Assembly: GCA_039193195.1 (NCBI GenBank)
Contig: JBCCWS010000026.1
Location: 1-64,000 of the forward strand
DNA: 64,000 bases
Origin: Pseudomonadota bacterium
Lineage (GTDB): Bacteria; Pseudomonadota; Gammaproteobacteria; Steroidobacterales; JBCBZW01
Direction: 5' to 3'
This document shows positions 26,994 through 35,356 of this stretch, in pieces. Each line of letters begins with the position of its first letter. The stretch's first letter is position 1. The notes beneath the pieces are model-generated. The model ran no database searches and was not told where the DNA came from. It saw only the letters and a list, made by a program, of their open reading frames with translations. The position numbers and the translations under genes are program-made.

Positions 26994-27592
26994 ATGCCCT
27001 GCGCGCTTCAGCTACAGGCACGTTGCGCGTCGTTGCGATGGCGCCCCTGTGCATGCTCGCCAACAGCGCGCTCACGGGGCTCACGGTGACGTGCGTCGCG
27101 GCAAGCACGCTCGTGCTGAGCCAACGCCTGTCTGCGCTCGTCGCCGCTCGCTTGCCAAGTCTGCACGCATGGAGCACTGGCATTATGGTGGCTGCGGCTT
27201 GGGTGAGCGTGCTGGATCTGGTACTACAGTGGCTCGCGCCCGAACTGCGCGTAGCTCTTGGGCCGTACGCCCCGTTTATCGCCGGCACCTACGCTTTGCT
27301 GCCCGGGCGCCGTGAAGAGGGAGAGACTGCCACCGAGCGCGGTGGCGAACCGCTCGGCGCTGTACTGTTGCTGCCCTTGAGCACTGGCACGGTGCGTGAA
27401 GTCCTTGGTGCGGGACGGCTGCTCGGAGACCTCGACATGATTACGCACGACCCCAGCACGGGTTGGGTGCTATTCGCACACGCACCGCTGCCAGTGTTCG
27501 CCTTAGCGCCGGGTACGTTCCTGGTCCTTGCGATCCTGCTGATGGCATGGCCCTTCGAGAGTCGCTCGCAAGACAAAAACAACGCTAACTAA
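26990..27592 (+). CDS. rsxE: Rnf/Rsx complex membrane subunit E (divergent)
   Basis: A polytopic membrane protein of 200 residues, shorter than the roughly 230 of E. coli RsxE, in the last position of the operon. The N-terminal Cys21 (APLCMLAN) can be aligned with the first conserved cluster cysteine, but the second (TNC in E. coli) is replaced by a cysteine-free stretch reading PFIAGTYALLPG. The order rsxA-B-C-D-G-E is complete, so the assignment is sound despite weak residue conservation. The endonuclease III gene that usually follows is missing; a DUF1841 gene comes next. Confidence 0.8.
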   Translation: MNALRASATGTLRVVAMAPLCMLANSALTGLTVTCVAASTLVLSQRLSALVAARLPSLHAWSTGIMVAAAWVSVLDLVLQWLAPELRVALGPYAPFIAGTYALLPGRREEGETATERGGEPLGAVLLLPLSTGTVREVLGAGRLLGDLDMITHDPSTGWVLFAHAPLPVFALAPGTFLVLAILLMAWPFESRSQDKNNAN

Positions 27593-27636
27593 CAAAACCA
27601 TAAACACGGTTCAGACCTTCTCCCGAGGGCTACGGA

Positions 27637-28071
27637 ATGATCTTCTCCAACGACCGAACGGCCCTGCGCGGCATGTACCAAGACGCCTGGCAACGGGCCC
27701 GCAGGGGCTCTCCCCTCGAGCCCCTGCAAGCGCAAATCGTCGACGTTGTGGGCGAGCACCCGGAGTATCACGCGCTGGTCGAAGCACCCGAGACCTTGGA
27801 GCGAGACTGGACGCCTGAGGAGGGCCAGGCCAATCCCTTCCTGCACATGTCCCTACACCTTGCGATTCGTGAGCAGTGCGCCACCAACCGCCCGAACGGC
27901 ATCAACCAGGTGCGCGAGCGACTCAGCGCCCAGTTCGGCGGCCTCCACGGAGCCGAACACGCGATGCTAGAGGTACTAGGACGCACCCTATGGGACGCCC
28001 AAAGAGCTGGCCAAGTGCCTGACGAACAACGCTATCTGCAGACGCTGCGAGGGCTGATCCAGAGCCCCTGA
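27637..28071 (+). CDS. DUF1841 family protein
   Basis: A 144-residue soluble protein with no signal peptide or membrane segment. The motif [15 protein letters not shown] and the pattern of small helices with HPEYHALVE match DUF1841, of unknown function. In other gammaproteobacteria this gene often follows rsx and nth; here it keeps the place but nth is gone. It starts 44 bp after rsxE and may have its own promoter in that gap. The stop at 28069-28071 is followed directly by a 20-codon open frame that I do not count as a gene. Confidence 0.85.
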   Translation: MIFSNDRTALRGMYQDAWQRARRGSPLEPLQAQIVDVVGEHPEYHALVEAPETLERDWTPEEGQANPFLHMSLHLAIREQCATNRPNGINQVRERLSAQFGGLHGAEHAMLEVLGRTLWDAQRAGQVPDEQRYLQTLRGLIQSP

Positions 28072-28255
28072 ATGGGGCTCCTCGCCCACCGGGCCGACCC
28101 CTGCGCCGGGGCCAAGTGCCGCTCGGCGCTGTAACCCATCGGCATTCGAAGCAACCCGGAATACAATTGCTCAAAGCGGGTCGAACCTATGGCTGACCCC
28201 GTCGGGCGGCAGCGTGGCGCTGCCGCCCGAACCCTTGAGCCTCGAGGAGTTCCGT

Positions 28256-29146
28256 GTGGCCGCAACTACCGACAGCAGCGCCCTGCAGGGCATCCACCCC
28301 GAGACACGACGCTACCCCGTCGCAGGCGCCGGCCTGGGCTTGCGCAGGGACTTTCTCACCAAGGCGATGGCCACCCCACCGACCGTAGACTTCATGGAGG
28401 TCGCGCCGGAGAACTGGGTGGGGGTGGGCGGCGCCCTCGCGCGCAAGCTGCGCTTTTTCACCGAGCGCTACCCCTTCGTCTCTCACGGCTTGTCCCTCTC
28501 GATCGGTGGACCGGCGCCGTTGGACGAGACCTTCCTCGGCCAGCTGAAGGCATTCCTCGACGAGCACGGCATCCGCTTCTACAGCGACCACCTGAGCTAC
28601 TGCGGCGACGACGGCCAGCTCTACGACCTGCTGCCCATCCCCTTTACGGAGGAAGCGGTGCACTACGTGGCGGGGCGCATCCGCCGCGTACAGGAGGTGC
28701 TCGAGCGGCGCATCGCGGTGGAGAACGTCTCCTACTACGCTGCGCCGGGACAGGAGATGAGCGAAACCGACTTTATCAACGCCGTACTCGAAGAAGCCGA
28801 CTGCGATCTCCTGCTCGACATCAACAACGTCTACGTCAATAGCATCAACCACCGCTATGATGCCGAGGCCTACCTCGCGGCGATGCCCGCCGATCGCGTG
28901 GTCTACTTCCACATCGCCGGGCACTACGTAGAGGCGGAGGATCTGCGCGTGGACACTCACGGCAGCGACGTGTGCGATCCGGTATGGGACCTCCTAAGAA
29001 AATCATATGCCCGCTTTGGCGTTGTGCCAACCCTGCTCGAGCGCGATTTCAACATCCCGCCACTGCAGCAGCTGCTGAGCGAGGTGGAGCAGATCCGCGG
29101 AATTCAGCGCGACAGCGAGGGCGCGGAGGCCGCTCGCCGTGGCTGA
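28256..29146 (+). CDS. DUF692 multinuclear non-heme iron oxygenase (MNIO)
   Basis: A member of the UPF0276/DUF692 family, TIM-barrel enzymes (MbnB, TglH, HvfB/BufB) that use two or three iron atoms to modify cysteines in precursor peptides. The metal and active-site stretches are visible: [52 protein letters not shown] and LLERDFN. The open frame starts at a GTG at 28214, but the GTG at 28256 has GAGGAG 6 bp upstream and gives a 296-residue protein of normal length. It overlaps the DUF2063 gene by 8 bp. No BufA/HvfA-like (DUF2282) precursor is found upstream or anywhere in the window. Confidence 0.92.
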   Translation: MAATTDSSALQGIHPETRRYPVAGAGLGLRRDFLTKAMATPPTVDFMEVAPENWVGVGGALARKLRFFTERYPFVSHGLSLSIGGPAPLDETFLGQLKAFLDEHGIRFYSDHLSYCGDDGQLYDLLPIPFTEEAVHYVAGRIRRVQEVLERRIAVENVSYYAAPGQEMSETDFINAVLEEADCDLLLDINNVYVNSINHRYDAEAYLAAMPADRVVYFHIAGHYVEAEDLRVDTHGSDVCDPVWDLLRKSYARFGVVPTLLERDFNIPPLQQLLSEVEQIRGIQRDSEGAEAARRG

Positions 29147-29957
29147 GGGCTACACCTCCCAGGAGCCGCTCAGTGAGCGCCCTCGTTTCCAACAGCTGCA
29201 GTACGGCCTCACCGCCCACATTCGCCGCCCAGACAAGCACCCAGCGCCAAGCGACATCGAAGACCGGCGCATCAAGGTCTACCGCGATCTGCTGTTCAAC
29301 AACATCACGGGCTTGATCGGGTCCACCTTCCCGGTCATCCGCACCCTGTACCGGGCAAAGCCCGACGGCGAAGCCGCCTGGCGGCACCTCACGCGCGCCT
29401 ACTTCTCGCGCCATATCGCCCGCACGGCGCTGTTCCCTAGGGTGCCCGAGGAGTTTCTGCGCTACCTGCAGGAGAGCCACGAACCGACGGCGGACGATCC
29501 ACCATTTCTGCTCGAACTCGCCCACTACGAGTGGGTAGAGCTCGCCCTGTCGATTGACCCGGCGGAGATAGATGAGACGGCCGCCGATCCCAACGGTGAC
29601 CTTCTCGACGGCCATCCCGTGCTCTCTCCCGTGGCCTGGCCCCTGGCCTACCAGTACCCCGTGCACCGCATCTCACCGAAGTTCCAACCCGACGCTCCCA
29701 GCGCCCAACCGACCTTCCTCGTCGTCTACCGCGACCGCGCGGACAAGGTGGGTTTCATGGAGATCAACCCGGTCACCGCTCAGCTGCTGGAACAGCTGCG
29801 AGCGGCACCGGGGGAGCGCACGGGGCGCGCACTTCTCATCGCCATTGCACAGCAGCTGGGTCACCCCGAGCCGCAGGTGGTAGTGCAGGGGGGTGCAGAC
29901 ATCCTAAAGACACTGCGCGCGCGGGACATCATCCTCGGCGCCTGTCCCGATAACTGA
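29139..29957 (+). CDS. DUF2063 (HvfC/BufC-like) MNIO partner protein
   Basis: A 272-residue partner of the DUF692 enzyme. In studied systems the MNIO and this protein together bind and modify the precursor peptide, this one acting in recognition. The N-terminal [23 protein letters not shown] and the helical Y-F-x3-I-A pattern ([23 protein letters not shown]) are typical of DUF2063; the C-terminal half (about 165-272) resembles the second HvfC domain. GTG start at 29139, overlapping the MNIO stop. A DoxX gene follows after 30 bp, giving the order oxygenase, partner, membrane protein. Confidence 0.88.
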   Translation: MAEGYTSQEPLSERPRFQQLQYGLTAHIRRPDKHPAPSDIEDRRIKVYRDLLFNNITGLIGSTFPVIRTLYRAKPDGEAAWRHLTRAYFSRHIARTALFPRVPEEFLRYLQESHEPTADDPPFLLELAHYEWVELALSIDPAEIDETAADPNGDLLDGHPVLSPVAWPLAYQYPVHRISPKFQPDAPSAQPTFLVVYRDRADKVGFMEINPVTAQLLEQLRAAPGERTGRALLIAIAQQLGHPEPQVVVQGGADILKTLRARDIILGACPDN

Positions 29958-29987
29958 TCCCATCGATAAGCGTTCCACGGAGGACCC

Positions 29988-30668
29988 ATGCTGGCATTCA
30001 TCGAGGCTTTCAACCGCATCTACGTGATGGCTTTCGGTGCCCTAAGGCACCTGGACGGCCTCGCCCCGCTAGCAATACGTCTCTACCTAACGCCCGTGAT
30101 GCTCTCCTCCGGCTACACCAAGCTCACCGGGGACAACTTCTTCATGCATATCCAGGAGGACTTCCCGTTCCCCTTCAGCGTGCTGCCCTCGGCCCTGAGC
30201 TGGTTCCTCGCCACGTGGACGGAGTTCCTGGGCGGCATCCTGCTTTTCTTCGGCGTGGCTGTGCGGGTGATCGCAATTCCCCTGCTCGTGACCATGTGGG
30301 TAGCGGCCGTGTCCGTACACTGGGACAACGGTTGGGCGGCGATCGCCCCGTCCAACCCCTCGCCCGTGTGCATCGAAGGCACGAACGAGCGTGCGCAGGC
30401 GAGCGCGTTCGTGAAGTTCGTGAAGTGCTACAACGTGAACGAGCGCACGATCGCCGCCTCCGAGCGCCTGGCCAAGGGCAAAGAGATCATGCAAGCGAAC
30501 GGCCGCTGGAGCTGGCTAAACGCCCACGGCAGCTTCGTCAAGCTCAACAGCGGCATCGAGTTCGCGACCACCTACTTCGTGATGCTGCTGGTGCTGCTGT
30601 TCATGGGCGGCGGACGCTACGTGAGCGTCGACTGGTGGTTAGGCCACTGGGTGGATCGGCGACTCTAA
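29988..30668 (+). CDS. DoxX family membrane protein (HvfX-like)
   Basis: A 226-residue inner-membrane protein with four likely helices. The first holds the DoxX-type start LAIRLYLTPVMLSSGYTKL, the second ALSWFLATWTEFLGGILLFFGVAVR and the last TTYFVMLLVLLFMGGGRYVSVDWWLG. A soluble insertion of about 70 residues (about 120-190) separates helices three and four. DoxX proteins accompany MNIO clusters such as hvfABCX and some copper-responsive buf operons, although their role is unsettled. An upstream GGAGG (CACGGAGGACCC) gives a clear ATG start. A hairpin at 30690-30720 may end the transcript. Confidence 0.88.
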   Translation: MLAFIEAFNRIYVMAFGALRHLDGLAPLAIRLYLTPVMLSSGYTKLTGDNFFMHIQEDFPFPFSVLPSALSWFLATWTEFLGGILLFFGVAVRVIAIPLLVTMWVAAVSVHWDNGWAAIAPSNPSPVCIEGTNERAQASAFVKFVKCYNVNERTIAASERLAKGKEIMQANGRWSWLNAHGSFVKLNSGIEFATTYFVMLLVLLFMGGGRYVSVDWWLGHWVDRRL

Positions 30669-30689
30669 AGCCCATTCGCACTAACGCCC

Positions 30690-30720
30690 CGGTCGGGCGG
30701 CTCCATCCACCGCTCGACCG
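30690..30720 (+). terminator. Hairpin downstream of the DoxX gene
   Basis: Arms of 11 bp (30690-30700 and 30710-30720, with one G-U pair) enclose a 9-nt loop, 22 bp after the DoxX stop, followed by a pyrimidine-rich CCCCTCTCCTT rather than a clean U-run. Probably an imperfect terminator of the MNIO operon. Confidence 0.45.
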
Positions 30721-30744
30721 CCCCTCTCCTTACGAGCCCGGCTC

Positions 30745-30909
30745 CTAGTGGGCCGCTTGGTAAACAAGGTGACACTCAGCGAGTAGCACGGGCGCCATCG
30801 TGGCGTTGCATCGCTTGCCAATGGCGATGCCATTGGCTGCGCGATGCGCCTTGCCGACGCTGCCCCTACGCAGACTGAGCGTTGCCTTAACTACCAAGCG
30901 GCCCACTAG
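30745..30909. repeat. Structured dispersed repeat, copy 2, with terminal inverted repeats
   Basis: A complete 165-bp non-coding element bounded by a perfect 18-bp inverted repeat: CTAGTGGGCCGCTTGGTA (30745-30762) and TACCAAGCGGCCCACTAG (30892-30909). Inside is a perfect hairpin (30817-30837, 9-bp arms) identical to the one in copy 1, and 30804-30909 aligns with 91-196. Segment 30779-30800 is the exact reverse complement of 37-58. It encodes no protein, so it resembles a MITE or a palindromic REP/BIME-type unit that would need an enzyme supplied elsewhere. The right CTAG overlaps the hinT stop codon, with hinT itself intact. No clear target-site duplication beyond CTAG. Confidence 0.88.
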
Positions 30910-31247
30910 CCCGGCGGCCAGCTGAGCGAGCGACCACCGAGCACGTGCAGGTGCAGGTGGAAAACGGTCTGCCCCGCGCCTTCGCCGTTGTTCACTACCA
31001 GCCGGAAGGCGTCGCCGTAGCCCTCCTGTTGCGCCACCTTGGCTGCCGTCAGCATCAGGTGGCCCAGCACGGCCTGATGCTCGGACTGCGCCGAGGACAG
31101 CATGTCGATGGGCTCCTTGGGGATCACCAGCACGTGCAGCGGCGCCTGGGGCGCGATGTCGCGGAAGGCCAGAGCGTGGTCGTCTTCGTAGACGATGTCG
31201 GCGGGTATCTCCCGCTTGATGATCTTCGTAAAAATAGTCTGCGACAT
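30906..31247 (-). CDS. hinT: HIT family purine nucleoside phosphoramidase
   Basis: A small dimeric hydrolase (113 residues from the preferred start) acting on adenosine phosphoramidates and aminoacyl adenylates. The N-terminal TIFTKIIKREIPADIVYEDD, the catalytic triad HLHLHVLGG and the C-terminal WPPG all match HINT proteins, so the gene is full length. Two ATGs are possible (31253 and 31247); the GGGAGG upstream is better spaced for the second. The TAG stop is formed by the end of the repeat element at 30745-30909, so that insertion left the protein unchanged. It is divergent from the MATE exporter gene. Confidence 0.93.
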   Translation of the reverse strand: MSQTIFTKIIKREIPADIVYEDDHALAFRDIAPQAPLHVLVIPKEPIDMLSSAQSEHQAVLGHLMLTAAKVAQQEGYGDAFRLVVNNGEGAGQTVFHLHLHVLGGRSLSWPPG

Positions 31248-31425
31248 CCGCATGAGCCTCCCACGGCGAAAAAAGCACAGGTAAGTTCGTAGGTACCCGC
31301 GACTTGGCGGTCCACCTGGCCGATCTTATACTGCCGGCGCTCCAACTGACGCGCTCCCCCACTCGCCCCCGCGGCACGCCGATCAGAGGTTCGCCTGCCG
31401 CCGCTACGCATGGACGTTCCTCGTC

Positions 31426-32853
31426 ATGGCATCGCCTACAGACATCCCCGCCGCACCGTCCTCCTGGGGGCAGCGGACGTGGCACACGATCCGCCGCAGC
31501 CTGCGCAACGAGACCGCCGACGCCACCCAGGGGCCCGTCGCCGACACGCTCACCTTGCTCGCCATCCCCATGGCGGCGGAGATGCTGCTCGAGGGCGTGT
31601 TCGCCCTGGTCGACATCGTGCTGGTCGCACGCCTCGGCAAGGAGGCGGTCTCCGCCGTTGGCCTCACGGAGGCGATGCTCACGCTAATCTACGCAGTGGC
31701 CATCGGCCTCGCCTCGGCGGCGACGGCGATGGTTGCGCGACGGGTTGGCGAAGGCGCCCCGAAAGCGGCGGCCGACGTGGGCGGCCAGGTGTTACTTCTG
31801 TGCGGCGTCCTCGGCCTCGTCATCGCCCTCGTCGGTTTCAACTTTGCCGACGAACTCCTGGCGCTGATCGGCGCCGACGAGACGGTGATCGAGACCGGTC
31901 GCCACTACACGACGATCCAGCTCGGCGGCGCCGTGTCCGTACTCGCCCTGTTCGTCATCAATGGCGTGTTCCGCGGCGCCGGCAACGCCGCTATCGCGAT
32001 GCGCGCCCTGTGGCTCTCCAACGCGATCAACATCGTGCTCGACCCGCTGCTGATCTTCGGCCTAGGTCCCTTCCCCGCGATGGGCGTGACCGGCGCCGCA
32101 GTGGCCACCGTAATCGGTCGCTCCACCGGAGTGCTCTACCAGTGCTGGCATCTGTTCGGTGGCACCCAGGCGGTCCATCTGAGCCTCGGGTCCCTCCTGC
32201 CACGACCGCGCCTGATGGGGCGGCTCATCTACGTCGCCTCCGGCGCCATCGCCCAATTTCTGTTCGCCACCTCTGCCTGGATCTTCCTCATGCGCATCGT
32301 CGCCACCTTCGGCAGCGGCGCCGTGGCGGGCTATACGATCGCCATCCGCATCGTCGACTTCGTGATCATGCCCATGTGGGGGCTTGGCAATGCGACCGCC
32401 ACCATGGTCGGCCAGAACCTCGGCGCCAAGCAGCCGCAGCGGGCGGAGGATGCCGTGTGGCTTGCATCGCGCTTCACCTTCGTGGTCATGGCAGCTGCTG
32501 GCCTTCTGATCGCGCTTATCGCGCCTTGGTTGATCGCTCTGTTGATCGACGACGGGGAGGCCCTGCGCTACGGCATCGCCGCACTGAGGTTTTTGGGTAT
32601 CGGCCTCGGCGCCTTTTCCCTGGGGCTGATGCTCATCCAGGCCTTCAACGGGGCTGGGGACACCTACACTCCCATGCGGATTAACTTCGTCGTGTTCTGG
32701 GTCATGCAGTTGCCCATGGCGTGGCTGCTCGCAATCTCGGCGGGGCTTGGACCGAATGGGGTCTTCGCGGCGGTGATCGGGTGCGAAACAGTGCTGTCGA
32801 TTGCGGCGTTCGTGCTGTTTCGCCGCGGGAAGTGGAAGCTGCGCGAGGTGTAG
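31426..32853 (+). CDS. MATE family efflux transporter
   Basis: A 475-residue inner-membrane exporter with about 12 helices in two related halves: LTLLAIPMAAEMLLEGVFALVDIVLVARLG for the first and GAIAQFLFATSAWIFLMRIVATFG near the start of the second. GVFRGAGNAAIAMRAL is a MATE signature, and LIQAFNGAGDTYTPMRINF is its C-half counterpart. MATE pumps use H+ or Na+ gradients to expel drugs or organic cations; the substrate here is unknown. It has an N-terminal cytoplasmic extension of about 40 residues (ASPTDIPAAPSSWGQRTWHT). Divergent from hinT. Confidence 0.92.
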   Translation: MASPTDIPAAPSSWGQRTWHTIRRSLRNETADATQGPVADTLTLLAIPMAAEMLLEGVFALVDIVLVARLGKEAVSAVGLTEAMLTLIYAVAIGLASAATAMVARRVGEGAPKAAADVGGQVLLLCGVLGLVIALVGFNFADELLALIGADETVIETGRHYTTIQLGGAVSVLALFVINGVFRGAGNAAIAMRALWLSNAINIVLDPLLIFGLGPFPAMGVTGAAVATVIGRSTGVLYQCWHLFGGTQAVHLSLGSLLPRPRLMGRLIYVASGAIAQFLFATSAWIFLMRIVATFGSGAVAGYTIAIRIVDFVIMPMWGLGNATATMVGQNLGAKQPQRAEDAVWLASRFTFVVMAAAGLLIALIAPWLIALLIDDGEALRYGIAALRFLGIGLGAFSLGLMLIQAFNGAGDTYTPMRINFVVFWVMQLPMAWLLAISAGLGPNGVFAAVIGCETVLSIAAFVLFRRGKWKLREV

Positions 32854-32991
32854 AACGTGGTGGTGCTGCGTTGCCATCACACCGCGCGTCAGCCCGGCGA
32901 GCTTGCGCAAACTTGACCTCCTGGCGTGGGTGCTGGAGGCTGTACGCAGCCTGAGCAAGGGCTCGAATAGGCTTTGAGCGCGGAGAGGAAT

Positions 32992-33474
32992 GTGGCGAGC
33001 ACGCTTTCGAAACAACCCGGTAGCCGGCGGTGCTTGCTCGCAGTGCTGCTGCCCTTTCTCGTTTATTCGGGCTCGGTGCAGGCCGACGAGACACTTACGC
33101 TTCCGCTCTGGATCATTGGGTGCTGGGAATCCGAGGACGGCAGTTCAATCGAGGCTTGGTCACGTGACGATGACACCACGTTAATCGGCTTCTCGAGCAT
33201 CGTTAGCGAAGGCAAGTTGTCCTTTTACGAGCTCATGAGCATCCGCGTGCACGATAGCGGCGAGTTAGTCTTCACCGCTTACCCATCCAATCAGCCTGGC
33301 GGGTCATTTCCAGCCATCGGTCAAGACGCGCAAGCCGTCGTGTTCCAGAATGCCGAACACGACTATCCGCAGCGGATTCGATACCGGCGATCCGGTGACC
33401 AGCTGATCGCGGATATCGCCCTTACTAGCGGCGAGAAGCAGTACGACTTCATCAAGGCGCGCTGCACGAAGTAG
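32992..33474 (+). CDS. DUF6265 family secreted protein
   Basis: A 160-residue protein with a signal peptide (CLLAVLLPFLVYSGSVQA) and a mature part that fits DUF6265: LWIIGCWES, TTLIGFSSIVSEGKLSFYEL, FTAYPSNQPGGSFPA and VVFQNAEHDYPQRIRYRR. The family is predicted to be a small beta-barrel of unknown function. The frame is open from a TTG at 32974, but the GTG at 32992 has GGAG 6 bp upstream and is preferred. It ends 4 bp before the convergent gene at 33479. Confidence 0.75.
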   Translation: MASTLSKQPGSRRCLLAVLLPFLVYSGSVQADETLTLPLWIIGCWESEDGSSIEAWSRDDDTTLIGFSSIVSEGKLSFYELMSIRVHDSGELVFTAYPSNQPGGSFPAIGQDAQAVVFQNAEHDYPQRIRYRRSGDQLIADIALTSGEKQYDFIKARCTK

Positions 33475-33478
33475 CCTC

Positions 33479-35356
33479 CTAAGGCGCGTCGCCTTGCTCG
33501 CGAATGCCTACGTACAGGTTGTCGATCACTGCGCTGAGGTCCTCACCGTCTCCGCCCGCCTCGAATGCCTCGCCATAGAAGCGCACGCGCAAGGGGCCTG
33601 GCCCCGCAAGCACTGCGGACGGGATCGATAGGGACTGGAAGGCCTGGATATCGGCAGCTTCCCGTGCTCGCACGCGGCCCAAAAACGTAAAGGCGCTGCC
33701 ACCGTCGCCGGACACTTCCACCTCCAGTTTGGCCAGGCCGCGTACCGCCTGGCGCACGAACAGCTGGAACTCGAGCGCGACCGCTTCGCCCCCGAGGGCG
33801 GACAGCGGGACTTCGAAATCGACGTAGCCGCGAACCTTCACTTCGGCGCGAGAGCGGGAGGTGATGCGAAGCGCCTGCAAACCCGCGTAGATGCCCTGCC
33901 CCTCATCGATTACCCGCACGTCGAAGTCGTCCGCCACCTCAGAGTACCCGCCCGCGTAGATGGGGTCTTCGAAGGGTCGCCACTCACCGTCGTCCTCGGG
34001 ATCGACCTGCACGCCGATCTCGACGATCGTTGGCGGAAGATCATTGGCGTTCTGACCTCGCGGAGGCGACGCGGTGTAGTGGTCGAAGGCATCGAAGTAG
34101 AGGTAGCTCTCGAACCATCGCTTGCACGACTCGATCGTTGTGGGGTGCGAGATGCAGATCCTGTGCGCGGGATTGTTGGCATCGCTTGGAAACACGTTCG
34201 CCTCAAAGGTACAACGCTTGCCCTGCGAGTTGAGCGCGTCACACACATCGCGCATGGCCTGCTCGGTGGGGCCGTCGTGCGGTAGGCCCGAGACACCCAC
34301 CTCTTCCATGTCGTCGGGGTTGTGGTCGTTGAAGCACACATCGAGGGGATCAGAGGCGCAGGAGACGATCTTGAACATGTCATGACCGAAGTCCGCACCG
34401 CTCCAGGGCGCGTGCCCAACGCTCACCAACGAGTCACGCTTCATCAACTCACATCCGGCTGGCGCGGGCCCTGACAGGGTGGCGCACTGCTCGTCACCGA
34501 CGCCCTCCGGCAGCAGTTCGTTGCAGGCGAAGCTCCCTCCTTGTGGCACATTGACGCGGAAGCGCTTGCAGATGTTGTTGACGCGCGTGCCGTTGCCCTC
34601 GCCGTTGCAGTAGTGCGGCGCTTCGACCAGCACGTAGTCGCGCTCGCGAGCAATCGCATCGAGCGGCGCGTCGTAGGCGCAGATTCCGGATTTTACCGTG
34701 CCTCGAAACAGCGCCCGTGCGTCGCGCTCCATGTCGGAGCGGGCGAGACCAAGGATCAGTGCCGCTGGGCCGTGGCTCACCCCGCTCAGCAATAGATGCT
34801 TGCCGTTCCATCCCTGACCGATGCGCGGTTCCACCTGGATGCGCTCGAGCAGCGCCTTCACGCGATTGGCTTCGAGATGAAAAGGCAAATGGTTCGAGGG
34901 GCGTACCTGGCGCTCGCGATCCCCGGGCTCGACCACGCAGGCCTGCACGACGAGGTAGTTGCCCGCGGTGATGTAGCGGTCGAGATGCTGGGCGTAGCCA
35001 TCCACCTGCCCACCGCCTGGCGGCATTGCATTGGGGTCGATATCGTCCGCCTCGCACCTCATGCCGCCGCCGGAGAAACTCACCACAAGGTTGTCGCAGG
35101 GCGTGATTGCGTTGCACTCGCTCGTGTCTACGCGGTAGACGAAGGAGCAGTCGATGATGTTCGTGCCCGTGCCGTTCTCATCGTTGGGCTCACCGCCGAG
35201 CCATTCGACATCGTCCGCGGGTCTGCCCTCCCGCAGATCGACGCAATCGTCCATGTGTACCTGGATGATCACGGGGTCGGCGTGCGCCGTCATCGTCAGC
35301 ATCAAGAGAGAAAAGACCGCAGCCGGAAGTAGGCGTTCTGGAATCGCGCGGATCAT
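33479..35356 (-). CDS. Cys-rich secreted hydrolase-like protein
   Basis: A 625-residue protein with a clear signal peptide (PAAVFSLLMLTMTAHA, cleavage before Asp27). The first part looks like an alpha/beta-hydrolase: a beta strand with SFSGGG near 94-98, then the nucleophile-elbow pattern GVSHG (Ser194) in LLLSGVSHGPAALILGLARSD. About 18 cysteines suggest disulfides in an exported protein. The C-terminal region (about 430-610) resembles a beta-sandwich with EFQLFVRQAVRGLAKLEVEVSG. I do not recognise a named family, and enzyme activity is only inferred from the elbow motif. Its promoter should lie in the AT-richer stretch at 35360-35395. Confidence 0.7.
   Translation of the reverse strand: MIRAIPERLLPAAVFSLLMLTMTAHADPVIIQVHMDDCVDLREGRPADDVEWLGGEPNDENGTGTNIIDCSFVYRVDTSECNAITPCDNLVVSFSGGGMRCEADDIDPNAMPPGGGQVDGYAQHLDRYITAGNYLVVQACVVEPGDRERQVRPSNHLPFHLEANRVKALLERIQVEPRIGQGWNGKHLLLSGVSHGPAALILGLARSDMERDARALFRGTVKSGICAYDAPLDAIARERDYVLVEAPHYCNGEGNGTRVNNICKRFRVNVPQGGSFACNELLPEGVGDEQCATLSGPAPAGCELMKRDSLVSVGHAPWSGADFGHDMFKIVSCASDPLDVCFNDHNPDDMEEVGVSGLPHDGPTEQAMRDVCDALNSQGKRCTFEANVFPSDANNPAHRICISHPTTIESCKRWFESYLYFDAFDHYTASPPRGQNANDLPPTIVEIGVQVDPEDDGEWRPFEDPIYAGGYSEVADDFDVRVIDEGQGIYAGLQALRITSRSRAEVKVRGYVDFEVPLSALGGEAVALEFQLFVRQAVRGLAKLEVEVSGDGGSAFTFLGRVRAREAADIQAFQSLSIPSAVLAGPGPLRVRFYGEAFEAGGDGEDLSAVIDNLYVGIREQGDAP

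Noticed and set aside
28072-28134. A 20-codon frame with two cysteines right before the MNIO gene, considered as its precursor peptide.
   Set aside because: It is too short for a leader plus core, has no ribosome-binding site and overlaps the DUF1841 stop; two cysteines in 20 GC-rich codons are easily due to chance.
28145-28167. TTCGAA and TACAAT as a promoter for the MNIO gene.
   Set aside because: The spacer is only 11 bp, too short for a sigma-70 promoter.
28189-28842. A 217-codon frame overlapping the MNIO gene.
   Set aside because: Arg/Pro-rich shadow of the DUF692 gene, whose metal-binding motifs lie in the other frame.
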